In this document: positions 51,125-63,888 of the stretch, in pieces
Layout: every line of letters starts with the position of its first letter
Position numbering within the stretch: the first letter of the stretch is position 1
Assembly (NCBI RefSeq): GCF_016278775.1
Contig: NZ_JADQBF010000004.1
Span: 1-64,000 of the forward strand
Length of the DNA stretch: 64,000 nt
Source: Demequina sp.
Lineage (GTDB): Bacteria; Actinomycetota; Actinomycetes; Actinomycetales; Demequinaceae
Reading direction: 5' to 3'
The notes under the pieces: generated by a model
The model's database searches: none
What the model was told of the DNA's origin: nothing
The model's input: the letters and a program-made list of their open reading frames with translations, nothing else
Made by a program: the position numbers and the translations under genes

Positions 51125-51877
51125 TCAGGCCCTGACGACCCCGTCTATCAGGTGCGCGATCACGCCGGGCTCCTCGACGTGCACCAGGTGCCCCGCCCCT
51201 TCGACGACAGTCACGTCCACGCCAAGCGCGTGAGCCAGCGCGTCCGCCTCTTCTGCCGTGGTGAGAGAGTCATCGTCCCCCCGCACCACAAAGGCGGGAG
51301 CGTCGCACGACGCGAGCACCGCCAGCCGGTCTGGCCTGGCAGCCATGGCCCGCTGACCCCAGGCGATGCCCTCCCCCGTCTGCCGCGCCACGTTCGCCGC
51401 AACCGACGCGAGGAGGTCGCCGTCGGCGCGCGCTGCGGCGCCCAGGAGGCTCTCAGCCACCTTCTGGGGCTCGGGCGCCCGCCCGGCGGCGGCGGCCTCG
51501 TCAGCGGCCGTCAGGCGCCGCGCATGAGCCTCCTCCGTGTCGGCCCCTGCCCTGGTCCCGATGAGTCCAAGCCCTGCCACGGCGTCGGCGTGGCGTTCGA
51601 GAACCGCCATGGCGACATATCCGCCCATCGAACTGCCTACCCAGATGGCATCCCGCGAACCGGTCGTTTCGCGCAAGGCAGCCACGGCCGCGTCGGCGAT
51701 CAGGGTCAGCGAGGGATCGCTGGAAGACGAGGGCATATCGCCAATGCCGGGCGGATCGAAAGTGATGATGTCACCGTCAAAGCTGTCGAGCGCCGCGAGC
51801 AGCGGCTCCCACTGTTCGCGGTCGAGCGGAAAGGCGTTCAGGAGGACCAGAGGGGTTCCGGTGGGCAGCAAGCTCAT
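51125..51877 (-). CDS. alpha/beta hydrolase
   Basis: A 250-residue alpha/beta hydrolase. LVLLNAFPLDREQWEPLLAAL holds the oxyanion strand, IITFDPPGIGDMP the next strand, the nucleophile Ser83 is in VGSSMGGYVAM (nucleophile elbow), the acid lies in FVVRGDDDSLT, and the catalytic His in EGAGHLVHVEEP. The lid is short and helical. It overlaps the preceding hydrolase gene by ATGA. Substrate unknown; esterase or lactonase activity is plausible. Confidence 0.87.
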   Translation of the reverse strand: MSLLPTGTPLVLLNAFPLDREQWEPLLAALDSFDGDIITFDPPGIGDMPSSSSDPSLTLIADAAVAALRETTGSRDAIWVGSSMGGYVAMAVLERHADAVAGLGLIGTRAGADTEEAHARRLTAADEAAAAGRAPEPQKVAESLLGAAARADGDLLASVAANVARQTGEGIAWGQRAMAARPDRLAVLASCDAPAFVVRGDDDSLTTAEEADALAHALGVDVTVVEGAGHLVHVEEPGVIAHLIDGVVRA

Positions 51878-52626
51878 GGTGTGTCTCCAGCGGTGGCGAC
51901 CGCGTTGGCGGGAACGGTGGTGGGGAGCGCCTGCGAGCCTGGTAGCACGGCAGCAAGCAGCAGGTCCAAGACGATGCGCACGTACTTCTCCCCCACCCAC
52001 AGGTGCTTGGCTCCCTCGACAGGGATCACGTGTGCTTGCGTGAGCGGCGCGAAAGCCGGCACGGCGCGGTCTGGGGTAAGGAAATCATCGAACTCAGGCA
52101 CGAGCACCGTGACCGGCTTCCCCGTTCGCGCCCACGCCTCAAGATGCTCGGGCCGCGCCCTGGCAAGCGGAGGCGACAGCAGTACCGCTCCTTCGACGTC
52201 GAGGTCGGCCCCATGCATGAGCGCGAGCTCGGTACCGAAGCTCCAGCCCACGAGCCAGCGACGCGGCAGCCCCCGATCGGCGGCGAACTGGACGGCCGCG
52301 CGCACGTCGGCCGCCTCACCCACACCCTCCTCGAACGCGCCCTGCGAGGTTCCGCGCGGCGAGGAAGTACCGCGGGTGTTGAACCTCAGCACCGCCACAT
52401 CGGCCAGATACGGCAGCCGCCACGCGGCCTTGCGCAGCACGTGAGAGTCCATGAAGCCGCCGTGGGTGGGCAGCGGATGCAGAGTCACGAGCGTGGCGGC
52501 GATCTTTCCCGACGCGGGCAAGGCGAGCTCTCCCACCAGCGTGAGCCCATCCTCGGTGACGATTTCGATAGTCTCCCGTTTGGCGGGCAGCACCGTCATG
52601 GCGCGGATCTCGACCGAATCAGCCAT
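51874..52626 (-). CDS. alpha/beta hydrolase (dienelactone-hydrolase-like, KANL3/Tex30 type)
   Basis: A 250-residue hydrolase. It begins with a beta strand region (ETIEIVTEDGLTLVGELALP) and TLHPLPTHGGFMDSHV, then VLRFNTRGTSSPRGTSQGAF, the nucleophile Ser129 in LVGWSFGTELALM, the acidic FDDFLTP segment and the catalytic His in VEGAKHLW. This order is typical of small cytosolic hydrolases of the prolyl-oligopeptidase-like group. GGGAGG lies before ATG 52626. The longer upstream frame is a shadow. Overlaps its neighbours on both sides. Confidence 0.86.
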   Translation of the reverse strand: MADSVEIRAMTVLPAKRETIEIVTEDGLTLVGELALPASGKIAATLVTLHPLPTHGGFMDSHVLRKAAWRLPYLADVAVLRFNTRGTSSPRGTSQGAFEEGVGEAADVRAAVQFAADRGLPRRWLVGWSFGTELALMHGADLDVEGAVLLSPPLARARPEHLEAWARTGKPVTVLVPEFDDFLTPDRAVPAFAPLTQAHVIPVEGAKHLWVGEKYVRIVLDLLLAAVLPGSQALPTTVPANAVATAGDTP

Positions 52627-52930
52627 GTGTCCTCCCAAAGGTCTGCCAGCAGGCCCGGTGCCAGTGCCTGCGATCCTGTCCCGCGGCATCGGCGCCAAAG
52701 AGGCCGTCCGCCGCCCACGCGACGATGTGTTCTTGAGTACCGGGAACGTCCTTGCCGCACGCGGGGCACGTGTACGTCTTGTCAGAGGGCCTGGGGATCG
52801 CGACCCAGTAGTCCTCTCCGCGAGGCCCTCGCTGACGCTGGGCTCCGAGGCCTCCGCGCACGCGGTCCACGTCCAGTTCGGGGTGGGGCTGTCCATAGGG
52901 GCGCTTGGTGGAGCGACGCTTGGACGGCAT
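52619..52930 (-). CDS. small zinc-motif protein, function unknown
   Basis: A 103-residue basic protein. The N-terminus is Arg/Lys-rich (KRRSTKRPYGQPHPELDVDR). The centre carries CPACGKDV and the end HIVAW...HWHRACW, so Cys2 and His/Cys pairs could bind zinc in an HNH-like or treble-clef fold. Similar small proteins occur in many Actinobacteria, sometimes labelled ATP/GTP-binding without basis. It overlaps the following hydrolase start by 8 bp, implying coupling. DNA or RNA binding is possible. Confidence 0.72.
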   Translation of the reverse strand: MPSKRRSTKRPYGQPHPELDVDRVRGGLGAQRQRGPRGEDYWVAIPRPSDKTYTCPACGKDVPGTQEHIVAWAADGLFGADAAGQDRRHWHRACWQTFGRTHG

Positions 52931-53021
52931 GGTTCGAGTCTACGGAACGTTTGACGACGGCGGCTCAGGGGGTCAGGCGCCGGCGCCGCACCCGAGGGGG
53001 GATGGGCGCAGCGCCGGACAG

Positions 53022-54467
53022 TCAATAGGACAGCGGGGGCGTATCTACCAGCGACTCTAGTGCGTCGAGTGGGGTGAGTGCGCGGTTGCGAATGGTCTCC
53101 TGGTACCAGTATGCGGAGTCCTTCCACGTGCGTGCCTGCGACGCGTAGTCGACCCTCAAGAGACCAAAACGCTTCGAGTAGCCGTAGGCCCACTCGAAGT
53201 TGTCCATGAGGCTCCACGCCATGTAGCCACGCACATCCGCGCCCTCTTCACGGGCCATGAGCAGCGCCCCCATGTGATCGTGGAGGTACGTGTAGCGGTC
53301 GACGTCGCGGATGCGGCCGTCTTCGCTCACCTCGTCGGGCCACGAGGCGCCGTTCTCGGTCACGATCATGGGTAGGCCCATGTCGCGGTGCATGCGCATC
53401 AGGTGCGCGTGGAAACCGCTCGGATCGACGTTCCAGCCCATCGTGGTGCGCTTGCCGATCAACGGCATGAACTCGGCGTCGTCCGCGCCTGGCCAGCAAC
53501 GGTGGATGGTGGACTTGTGACCGTCCTCGCCAGACAACAGATGTGGCCCGTCGTTGAAGCGGACCATGTGGCTCGAATAGTAGTTGACACCCAACAGGTC
53601 CAAGGTGCCCTTGATCGCGTCCAGGTCTCCTTCGTGCACGAAGGACCAGTCGGTGATATCCGACGTGGATTCCAGGAGGATCGACGGGTACTCCCCCGCT
53701 GTGTAGGGGTCCATGAAGATGCGGTTGGCGAGCGCGTCGATCTTCTGAGCAACCGCCACGTCGCGCGGGTCGGCGACGTTCCACGGCCTCGGCAGGTGTG
53801 AGTTCAACACGATGCTTACCTGAGCGTCGGGGTGAACCTCCTTGATGGCCTTGTAGGCGAGACCGTGGGCGAGGTTGAGATGGTGAGCTGCGGCCAGCGA
53901 AGCGGCCGGCTCGCTGCGCCCTGGGGCGTGGGCGCCGGAGGAGTACCCCAGGAACGCGGTGCACCACGGCTCGTTGAAGGTGGTCCAGTAGGTGACGCGG
54001 TCCTTGAACTCCTCGACCGTGCGCTTGGCGTACTCGACAAAGCGGTCGACGATCGCGCGGTCCGGCCAGCCACCCGCGTCTTCAAGCGGCTGAGGCAAGT
54101 CCCAGTGGTACAGCGTGACGAGGGGCTCGATGCCGTACTTCTCAAGTTCGTCGAGGATGCGGTGATAGAACGCGAACCCCTCTTCGTTGAAGTCGCCGTC
54201 GCCCGTGGGGCGGATGCGCGGCCAGGCCATGGAGAACCGGTAGGCCGTGAGGCCGATCTCGGCCATGGCCTTGATGTCCTCCGCGTACTTGTGGAAGTGG
54301 TCGCACGCCACATCGCCGCTGTCGCCGCCCAGGGTGCGCCCCTGGGCGTGCGCGAAAGTATCCCAAATGCTCGGGAGTCTGCCGCCCTCGCGGGCGCCTC
54401 CCTCGATCTGGTAGGACGCCGTGGATGCGCCAAAGAAGAAGCCGTCTGGAAACTCGGAGGAAGACAT
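53022..54467 (-). CDS. GH1 beta-glucosidase
   Basis: Cleaves beta-glucosides such as cellobiose. 481 residues with a complete GH1 barrel: FFFGASTASYQIEGGAREGG at the N-terminus, acid/base Glu166 in TTFNEPWCTAF, nucleophile Glu371 in IVTENGASW, and GYMAWSLMDNFEWAYGYSKRFG near the end. No signal peptide, so it acts in the cytoplasm on imported sugars. It could serve the importer at 23-26 kb. A CGAAACGTTTCG palindrome upstream suggests LacI-type control, though this core differs from the importer operators. Confidence 0.95.
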   Translation of the reverse strand: MSSSEFPDGFFFGASTASYQIEGGAREGGRLPSIWDTFAHAQGRTLGGDSGDVACDHFHKYAEDIKAMAEIGLTAYRFSMAWPRIRPTGDGDFNEEGFAFYHRILDELEKYGIEPLVTLYHWDLPQPLEDAGGWPDRAIVDRFVEYAKRTVEEFKDRVTYWTTFNEPWCTAFLGYSSGAHAPGRSEPAASLAAAHHLNLAHGLAYKAIKEVHPDAQVSIVLNSHLPRPWNVADPRDVAVAQKIDALANRIFMDPYTAGEYPSILLESTSDITDWSFVHEGDLDAIKGTLDLLGVNYYSSHMVRFNDGPHLLSGEDGHKSTIHRCWPGADDAEFMPLIGKRTTMGWNVDPSGFHAHLMRMHRDMGLPMIVTENGASWPDEVSEDGRIRDVDRYTYLHDHMGALLMAREEGADVRGYMAWSLMDNFEWAYGYSKRFGLLRVDYASQARTWKDSAYWYQETIRNRALTPLDALESLVDTPPLSY

Positions 54468-54482
54468 GGCGAGCAGTCTACC

Positions 54483-54494
54483 CGAAACGTTTCG
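54483..54494. promoter_or_regulatory. LacI-type operator upstream of beta-glucosidase gene
   Basis: CGAAACGTTTCG is a perfect 12-bp palindrome with the central CG of LacI-family sites, 16 nt before the ATG. It is a plausible repressor site. Confidence 0.65.
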
Positions 54495-54545
54495 ATTCCC
54501 GGAAGGTTGGGCGTCGCGCGGGGCCGATGCACGTGTGAGGAGGGG

Positions 54546-55247
54546 CTAGAACAGCCGCGCGGAGCCGTCATCGACACCGCGCATTTCGTTGTAGTCAAGC
54601 ACCAAGCAGCGGATGCCCCTGTCTTCCGCTAACACTCGAGCCTGGGGCTTGATCTCCTGCGCAGCGAACACCCCCACCACGGGCGACAGCAGCGGATCGC
54701 GGTTGAGCAATTCGAGGTAGCGGGTGAGTTGCTCGACGCCGTCGATGTCACCCCTGCGCTTGATCTCCACGGCGACCGCACGGCCCGTCGCATCGCGAGC
54801 AAGGATGTCGACCGGGCCGATGGCTGTGGGGAACTCGCGCCTCACGAGGGTGTGGCCCGATCCCAGCAGACCCACTTGCTCGGCGAGCAGCTCCTGAAGG
54901 TGCGCCTCGACGCCATCCTTGACGAGCCCCGGATCGACACCGAGCTCATGCTCGGTGTCCGCAAAGATCGCGAAGAGCTCGATCTCGAGACGGTCGTCCG
55001 TCTTGTCGTGCTGCACGATCCAGCGCGCCATCGGCGCCTCCGCGTCCTCGGAAGCCGCCGCCTCGAGCGTCTCGATCCGCAAGGTGCATGGCGGGCTCAT
55101 CCAGTTGAGCGGCTTGTAGGAGCCGCCGTCAGAATGCAGCAGAACAGAGCCGTCTGCCTTGACCATGATGGCCCGTGTGGCCACGGGCAAGTGAGCGTTG
55201 AGCCGACCCGAGTACCGGGCCGCGCAACGCGCAATGACGACGCGCAC
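54546..55247 (-). CDS. nucS: endonuclease NucS (mismatch-specific EndoMS)
   Basis: Cuts both strands at mismatches and provides non-canonical mismatch repair in Actinobacteria lacking MutS/MutL. 233 residues. The N-terminal DNA-binding domain includes [20 protein letters not shown] and [20 protein letters not shown]. The C-terminal RecB-like nuclease domain has [20 protein letters not shown] and [18 protein letters not shown] with the Asp, Glu-x-Lys and downstream Gln of the active site. It is encoded 11 nt after atpC, its usual place, and is probably read with the ATP synthase operon. Confidence 0.95.
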   Translation of the reverse strand: MRVVIARCAARYSGRLNAHLPVATRAIMVKADGSVLLHSDGGSYKPLNWMSPPCTLRIETLEAAASEDAEAPMARWIVQHDKTDDRLEIELFAIFADTEHELGVDPGLVKDGVEAHLQELLAEQVGLLGSGHTLVRREFPTAIGPVDILARDATGRAVAVEIKRRGDIDGVEQLTRYLELLNRDPLLSPVVGVFAAQEIKPQARVLAEDRGIRCLVLDYNEMRGVDDGSARLF

Positions 55248-55258
55248 GGCCCTGCGCG

Positions 55259-55516
55259 CTAACCCTCGTCGGCGGGTTCGGCCACGATCGTGATCATGTC
55301 GTGGTCGAACGAGAGGAACCCCCCGCCGATGTCAACCAGGCGATCCTCACCGCTGTCCTGCACAATCTTCACCACGCCGGGGCCGAGTACCGCCAGGATG
55401 GGCTCGTGCCCGGGCAGCAGCCCGATCGACCCCTCCGCGGCGGGGGCAGAGACGAAGGTCGCCTCGCCCTTCCACAGCACGCGGTCGGGTGCGACGATGT
55501 CGACGTTGAGCGCCAT
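55259..55516 (-). CDS. atpC: F1Fo ATP synthase subunit epsilon
   Basis: Part of the F1 central stalk. 85 residues: [39 protein letters not shown] and [19 protein letters not shown] make up the beta-sandwich domain only. The C-terminal two-helix domain of about 50 residues, which can block ATP hydrolysis in many bacteria, is absent. Short epsilon subunits are common in some actinobacterial groups. It starts 3 nt after atpD stops. Confidence 0.95.
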   Translation of the reverse strand: MALNVDIVAPDRVLWKGEATFVSAPAAEGSIGLLPGHEPILAVLGPGVVKIVQDSGEDRLVDIGGGFLSFDHDMITIVAEPADEG

Positions 55517-55519
55517 GAC

Positions 55520-57962
<2,443 letters not shown>

Positions 57963-57965
57963 GGG

Positions 57966-59600
57966 CTACTTCTTCTTCCTTGTGACGATCTGCTCCTGCT
58001 CGACCTCTGTCTCGCTACCGCCCTCGATGCTCGCGTCTGTGGTGAGCTCCGCGTTGGCGGACTCCAAGAACGTCTCGACAAAACTGTCGACGGCCGTGTG
58101 CAACTCGGCCTCGTCCTCCTCAGACAGCTTGCCCGTGCCAGCGATGTGGTCCATGACCTTGCTGGATTGGCGCAAGTGGTCGATCAGTTCGCGCTCGAAG
58201 CGCATCACGTCGCTCAACGCGACCTTGTCGAGCTTGCCCTTGGTGCCTGCCCAAATGGACACCACCTGCTCCTCGATGGGGTACGGCGAGTATTGGGGCT
58301 GCTTGAGCAACTCCATGAGGCGCGCGCCACGGGTCAACTGCTGACGCGAGGCCGCATCAAGGTCGGAGGCAAACATGGCGAACGCCTCGAGCGAGCGGTA
58401 CTGCGCGAGGTCGATCTTGAGCGTTCCAGACACGCCCTTCATGGCCTTGATCTGCGCCGCGCCGCCGACGCGAGACACCGAGATACCCACGTCGATGGCC
58501 GGGCGCTGGTTGGCGTTGAAGAGGTCCGACTGCAAGAAGATCTGGCCGTCAGTGATCGAGATGACGTTGGTGGGGATGTAGGCCGAGACGTCGTTCGCCT
58601 TGGTCTCGATAATGGGAAGTCCCGTCATCGAGCCCGCGCCCATGTCATCCGACAACTTCGCGCAACGCTCCAGCAGGCGGGAGTGCAGGTAGAAGACGTC
58701 GCCAGGGTAGGCCTCGCGGCCCGGCGGGCGGCGCAGCAGGAGCGACACGGCGCGGTACGCCTCCGCCTGCTTCGACAGGTCATCGAAGATGATCAGCACG
58801 TGCTTGCCGCCGTACATCCAGTGCTGGCCGATCGCAGACCCGGTGTAGGGGGCCAGGTACTTGAAGCCCGCAGGGTCGGATGCGGGAGACGCGATGATCG
58901 TCGTGTACTGCATGGCGCCAGCGTCCTCAAGCGCGCCGCGCACCGCGGCAATCGTCGAGCCCTTCTGCCCGATGGCGACGTAGATGCACCGCACCTGCTT
59001 GGCAGGGTCGCCCGAGTCCCAGTTGGCCTTCTGGTTGATGATCGTGTCGATGGCGATCGCGGTCTTGCCCGTCTGCCGGTCGCCGATGATGAGCTGGCGC
59101 TGACCGCGACCGATAGGAATCATGGCGTCAATGGCCTTGAGGCCGGTCTGCAACGGCTCGTGGACGGACTTGCGGGCCATCACGCCTGGGGCCTGGAGTT
59201 CGAGCGCGCGGCGGCCCTCCGTCTTGAGTTCGCCCAGGCCGTCGATGGCGTTGCCAAGCGGGTCCACCACGCGGCCGAGGTAGCCGTCGCCGACCTCAAC
59301 GGACAGCACCTCGCCGGTGCGCTGCACGCTTTGACCCTCTTCGATCCCCGTGAACTCCCCCAGCACCACCACGCCGATCGAGCGCACGTCCAGGTTGAGG
59401 GCGAGGCCCAGGGTGCCGTCCTCGAAGCGCAACAGCTCGTTGGCCATCACGCCTGGCAGGCCTTCTACCTGTGCAATGCCGTCGGCCGCGAGGGTCACGG
59501 TGCCGACCTCTTCTGTCTTCGTGCCCTGAGGCTCAAATGAGTTCACGTGAGCGTCGAGCGCGGCCCTGATCTCGTCGGGGCTGATCGTCAACTCGGCCAT
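57966..59600 (-). CDS. atpA: F1Fo ATP synthase subunit alpha
   Basis: Non-catalytic nucleotide-binding F1 subunit. 544 residues. [20 protein letters not shown] starts the delta-binding helix. Walker A GDRQTGKT is at 173-180, with [37 protein letters not shown] and the signature text [17 protein letters not shown]. The Arg finger lies in the [15 protein letters not shown] region. The C-terminus ends in an acidic then KKK tail. Length is normal for Actinobacteria. Confidence 0.97.
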   Translation of the reverse strand: MAELTISPDEIRAALDAHVNSFEPQGTKTEEVGTVTLAADGIAQVEGLPGVMANELLRFEDGTLGLALNLDVRSIGVVVLGEFTGIEEGQSVQRTGEVLSVEVGDGYLGRVVDPLGNAIDGLGELKTEGRRALELQAPGVMARKSVHEPLQTGLKAIDAMIPIGRGQRQLIIGDRQTGKTAIAIDTIINQKANWDSGDPAKQVRCIYVAIGQKGSTIAAVRGALEDAGAMQYTTIIASPASDPAGFKYLAPYTGSAIGQHWMYGGKHVLIIFDDLSKQAEAYRAVSLLLRRPPGREAYPGDVFYLHSRLLERCAKLSDDMGAGSMTGLPIIETKANDVSAYIPTNVISITDGQIFLQSDLFNANQRPAIDVGISVSRVGGAAQIKAMKGVSGTLKIDLAQYRSLEAFAMFASDLDAASRQQLTRGARLMELLKQPQYSPYPIEEQVVSIWAGTKGKLDKVALSDVMRFERELIDHLRQSSKVMDHIAGTGKLSEEDEAELHTAVDSFVETFLESANAELTTDASIEGGSETEVEQEQIVTRKKK

Positions 59601-59653
59601 GTATTTCTCTCCTGTCGATACCGCTGGGAAGGCGGAAGTCTTGGCGTCAGCTG

Positions 59654-60466
59654 TTAGCCGACAAGTCGTCGTCGTGCGTCGGCCAGGCGGGCAACGATCG
59701 TGCCATCGACCACCTCGGAACCGACCTGGACCTTGATGCCGCCCAACACCTCTGGGTCGACTGCCACGTTCACCTGAATCTCGTGACCGTACGCCTCCTT
59801 GAGGAGTCCGGCCAGGCGGGTGCGTTGTGCTGCGCTCAGTTCGACGGCTGCCGTCACGCGAGCCACCAACCGCTCGCGACGCTCGGCCGCTGCCTGCACA
59901 AGTTCACGCACAGCACTCAACACGCGGGTCTCGCGCGGCGCGGCAACCTTGCGCTCAAGCAGGGCAAGAGTGGTGGGGACCACCTTGGAGCCCATCACGT
60001 CCCTGAGGAGCGCGACACGGTGGGCGGCGTCTGTGGAGCGGTCCCCGAGCGCGGTGAGGAGGCTCCTGTGTGCCATCAGCTCACGCTCGACTCGGAACAG
60101 CTCTTCCTCCACCTGGTGAAGGGTGCCCTCCGCCTCTGCATGCGCCAAGAGGGCGAGCGACCCGGCATCCTCGATCGATTGAGTGAGGTCGCCCTCTTCT
60201 GACCACCGCGCCCTGACAAGGTCGGCCACCACGGTGCGCACGCGCTCGTCGTAGGACGCGAAGAGCGTGCCCACCAGCGTGGCCTTGTCATCGGCGGCAC
60301 GCGAGGGATCGGTGAGCGCGCGTCGCAGTGAGCCAGAACCGTCGAGAGTGTCGACAACGGCGAACAGCTCACGCGCGAGCAGTGCGCCGTCCTTGCCCGC
60401 GGCAGATGCCACCGGGTCAAAGGCGCGCAGCGCCGTGTCGCGTGCGTTCTGGCTGGTTCCCTTCAT
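59654..60466 (-). CDS. atpH: F1Fo ATP synthase subunit delta
   Basis: Peripheral stalk connector at the top of F1. 270 residues, longer than the about 180 of enterobacteria but normal for many Actinobacteria, which have an extra N-terminal helical region. Conserved text includes [40 protein letters not shown] and the C-terminal [20 protein letters not shown] followed by [13 protein letters not shown]. atpF ends 2 nt upstream. Confidence 0.93.
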   Translation of the reverse strand: MKGTSQNARDTALRAFDPVASAAGKDGALLARELFAVVDTLDGSGSLRRALTDPSRAADDKATLVGTLFASYDERVRTVVADLVRARWSEEGDLTQSIEDAGSLALLAHAEAEGTLHQVEEELFRVERELMAHRSLLTALGDRSTDAAHRVALLRDVMGSKVVPTTLALLERKVAAPRETRVLSAVRELVQAAAERRERLVARVTAAVELSAAQRTRLAGLLKEAYGHEIQVNVAVDPEVLGGIKVQVGSEVVDGTIVARLADARRRLVG

Positions 60467-60468
60467 TG

Positions 60469-61316
<848 letters not shown>

Positions 61317-62183
61317 CTAGTGGGCTTCTTCTAGGGACATATTGAGGTACACGGTGGCGAGCATGACGAACACATACGCCTGGAGCAGTGCCACGAAGAT
61401 TTCAAACAGCGTAAACGCGAGCGCGGCGGCAAGAGAAACTGCACCTGCTGCTTTGAGAGCGCCTGTCGCCTCCAGCAAGAAGTAGTGGGTGGCGGAAAAG
61501 GTCAGTACGAGCATCAGGTGACCGGCGATCATGTTGGCCGCGAGTCGCAGTGCCAGCGTCGCTGGTCGCAAGAAGAAGACCTGCAGTGCCTCGATGGGCG
61601 TGAGCAGGAAGTAGATGGGCCACGGAACGCCGGGAGGGAACAGGCTCGATCTGAGGTAGCCACCTAGACCGTGCTTGCGCACCCCTGCCCCGAGGTACAT
61701 GACGTACACCCATAGCGCCATGATGATGGGCAAGCCGATGAGCGAGGTTCCCGCGATGTTGAGCAGCGGCACCACACCGGTGATGTTGAAGAAGACGATC
61801 GCAATGAACAAGGTGGTCAAGAACGGCACGTACTTGCGGGCCCGCTCCGCACCCATCACCTCCTCTGCGATCTGCACCCTCACAAAGTCGAGTGCCATCT
61901 CCACAGCGGCCTGACCGCGCCCTGGCACTACCTTGGCGCGAGCAGCCACAAGCCACACGATCCCGATCATCACGACAGCCGCGATGACACGCACCATCGT
62001 GATGCGGTTGAACTCGAGAATCGTGCCGCCGAATAGCAGGGCTTCAGGGTTGAGGTCCCCGACAGACGGCGGGTGAAAACCCGTCGAGGTGAAGAGCCAC
62101 TCGAAGAAGTTCTGCGACGTGCCTTCGGCGGTGCCGTCGTCGACAGCCGTCAGCGCGGTGGCGGCCAGGTTCAGCACTCGCAT
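61317..62183 (-). CDS. atpB: F1Fo ATP synthase subunit a
   Basis: Forms the proton half-channels. 288 residues with about five to six helices. The essential Arg213 lies in LALRLAANMIAGH; downstream are the Gln/Glu-bearing helix text FEIFVALLQAYVFVMLATVY and the short tail LNMSLEEAH. FFNITGVVPLLNIAGTS marks an earlier helix. First core gene of the ATP synthase operon, preceded by an AtpI-like gene. Confidence 0.96.
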   Translation of the reverse strand: MRVLNLAATALTAVDDGTAEGTSQNFFEWLFTSTGFHPPSVGDLNPEALLFGGTILEFNRITMVRVIAAVVMIGIVWLVAARAKVVPGRGQAAVEMALDFVRVQIAEEVMGAERARKYVPFLTTLFIAIVFFNITGVVPLLNIAGTSLIGLPIIMALWVYVMYLGAGVRKHGLGGYLRSSLFPPGVPWPIYFLLTPIEALQVFFLRPATLALRLAANMIAGHLMLVLTFSATHYFLLEATGALKAAGAVSLAAALAFTLFEIFVALLQAYVFVMLATVYLNMSLEEAH

Positions 62184-62258
62184 CTCTCCCTGGGGTGGGC
62201 GGCAGGGCGCGCGTTCACGTGGCGCCCGTGACTGTGTGGAACTGGACGCAAGCCTAAC

Positions 62259-62699
62259 CTATGACCGCTCGCCGTTAGAACTCGATCCGGTGTACGAAAC
62301 TCGAGATCTCCTCACCGCAAACAGGTCTATCGCCAACGTTGCACTGACGCCAATCAGCACGACAATCCCGAAGGTCGAACGGTCGATGCCGTCGACGCGG
62401 CTCAGCAGCAATACTCCGACGACGATCACCGACATCTTGGCAAGCCACGCACCGCCGACGATGCTGGCGAAGACCGCGGGGTCGCGCCGATGACCCACGA
62501 TCATCGCGCCCTGAGTCACCATCCCTGACAAGGCGGCGAGGGCGACCCCCGCGAGGGCGGCCCAGACACCATCAGGTCCGCGCAGGGCCGCCGCCGCCGC
62601 TGCGCTCACCACCGCGATGGCGGCGAGCGAGATGCCCGTCGCGGTCAAGGCCCACCGGTACGCCCTGGCCTCCGCGTCGTCGTTCGTGTCACCCGCCAC
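62259..62699 (-). CDS. AtpI-like membrane protein
   Basis: A 146-residue protein with four helices: ISLAAIAVVSAAAAAALRG, VWAALAGVALAALSGMVTQG, FASIVGGAWLAKMSVIVVGV and FGIVVLIGVSATLAIDLFAV. Position just before atpB is that of atpI in Actinobacteria, where the protein may help assemble the c ring. Sequence similarity to AtpI is weak, so no symbol is given. GTG 62699 overlaps the upstream transferase by 11 bp, implying coupling. Confidence 0.78.
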   Translation of the reverse strand: MAGDTNDDAEARAYRWALTATGISLAAIAVVSAAAAAALRGPDGVWAALAGVALAALSGMVTQGAMIVGHRRDPAVFASIVGGAWLAKMSVIVVGVLLLSRVDGIDRSTFGIVVLIGVSATLAIDLFAVRRSRVSYTGSSSNGERS

Positions 62700-63888
62700 G
62701 TTGGGCCTCCCGCTCCGTGTCCTGTTCCTGGTGGCGCCCTTCCGGCGTGATCTTACGCACCGGGGCCGCTGCCGCACCCATCCTGCGCCACGCGCGTCCA
62801 AAGAACCGACGCAGCCCAGGTGAGAAGGTAATCGCCGCCGCCGTGACCAGCCCGATTGCGAGCATCAGGGCCGCGTACCGCAAACGCACCACCACCACCG
62901 ACGCCGCGGAGAAGGAGAAGACAAACGTCCACAGCCACAGCACCGCGACGGCCCACCGATGGGAGTGGCCGAAACGTAGCAGCCGGTGATGCAGGTGGTG
63001 GGTGTCCGGCTGGAAGGGAGACTGGCCCTTGCCCAGGCGGCGGAGGAACGCCAGCCCCATGTCGAGCAGCGGGATAGCGACCACCGCGAGCGGCAACAGG
63101 ATCGGCAGGAATGCTGGGATCTGGGCGCGCTGACTGACCACCTCTGGGTCGATCTGGCCGGTCACGGTGATGGAGGCGGCCGCAAAGGCGAGACCCAGCA
63201 CCATCGATCCTGAGTCGCCCATGAAGATGCGGGCGGGGTGCACGTTGTGCGGGAGGAACCCCAGGCACGCTCCCACCATGACCGCCGCAAGCAACGTCGC
63301 GAGCGAGGAGTAGTCGCCTGGGGACGCGTCCCGAGCGAGGGCGTACGTATAGACCATGAACGCCACGCCCCCAATGGCCACCAGGCCGGCCGCGAGGCCG
63401 TCAAGACCGTCCACAAAGTTCACGGCGTTGATGGCGACCACCACGATCACCACGGTCGCGATCAAGGACAGGTAGCTATCGCCGATCGTGCGTCCACCGA
63501 TCGGCAGCGCGACGAGTTGGACACCTCCCCACGCCATCAGCAATGCGGCGAGGATCTGCCCTGCGAGCTTCGCCATCCAGTCGAGGTCCCAGACATCATC
63601 GACGACGCCGACGGCACACACCAGCCCCGCCCCTGCCATCACGGCCCAGGCGCTGTTCGACACCTCGAAGACTCCGGATAGGAACGGGATGGTCGAGGCG
63701 AGTAGCAGACCAGCGGCCAGTCCCAAAAAGATCGCGACTCCGCCGAGACGGGCCGTGGGCACCACGTGCACGTCGCGAGCGCGGACGGCCGTGACGGCAC
63801 CCAGGCGGATCGCCAAGTGGCGCATCGCGGGAGTCGCGACGTACGTGACGAGCGCGGACACCACGAGCAGCGTCAGGTAGACCTTCAT
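62689..63888 (-). CDS. WecA/MraY-like undecaprenyl-phosphate glycosyl-1-P transferase
   Basis: A 399-residue polytopic membrane enzyme that transfers a sugar-1-phosphate (GlcNAc-1-P in the WecA type) to a polyprenyl-phosphate to start cell-wall polymer synthesis. About 10-11 helices. Motifs: VPTARLGGVAIFLG, VGVVDDVWDLDW (DDxxD), NAVNFVDGLDGLAAG and HNVHPARIFMGDSGSMVLG with the catalytic Asp and His groups. In mycobacteria the homologue starts arabinogalactan linker synthesis. ATG 63888 follows directly after the upstream stop (TAAATG). No Shine-Dalgarno is needed in this coupled arrangement. Confidence 0.93.
   Translation of the reverse strand: MKVYLTLLVVSALVTYVATPAMRHLAIRLGAVTAVRARDVHVVPTARLGGVAIFLGLAAGLLLASTIPFLSGVFEVSNSAWAVMAGAGLVCAVGVVDDVWDLDWMAKLAGQILAALLMAWGGVQLVALPIGGRTIGDSYLSLIATVVIVVVAINAVNFVDGLDGLAAGLVAIGGVAFMVYTYALARDASPGDYSSLATLLAAVMVGACLGFLPHNVHPARIFMGDSGSMVLGLAFAAASITVTGQIDPEVVSQRAQIPAFLPILLPLAVVAIPLLDMGLAFLRRLGKGQSPFQPDTHHLHHRLLRFGHSHRWAVAVLWLWTFVFSFSAASVVVVRLRYAALMLAIGLVTAAAITFSPGLRRFFGRAWRRMGAAAAPVRKITPEGRHQEQDTEREAQRGG

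Noticed and set aside
52976-52987. GGCGCCGGCGCC palindrome
   Set aside because: A short GC palindrome is expected by chance in this composition and has no promoter context.
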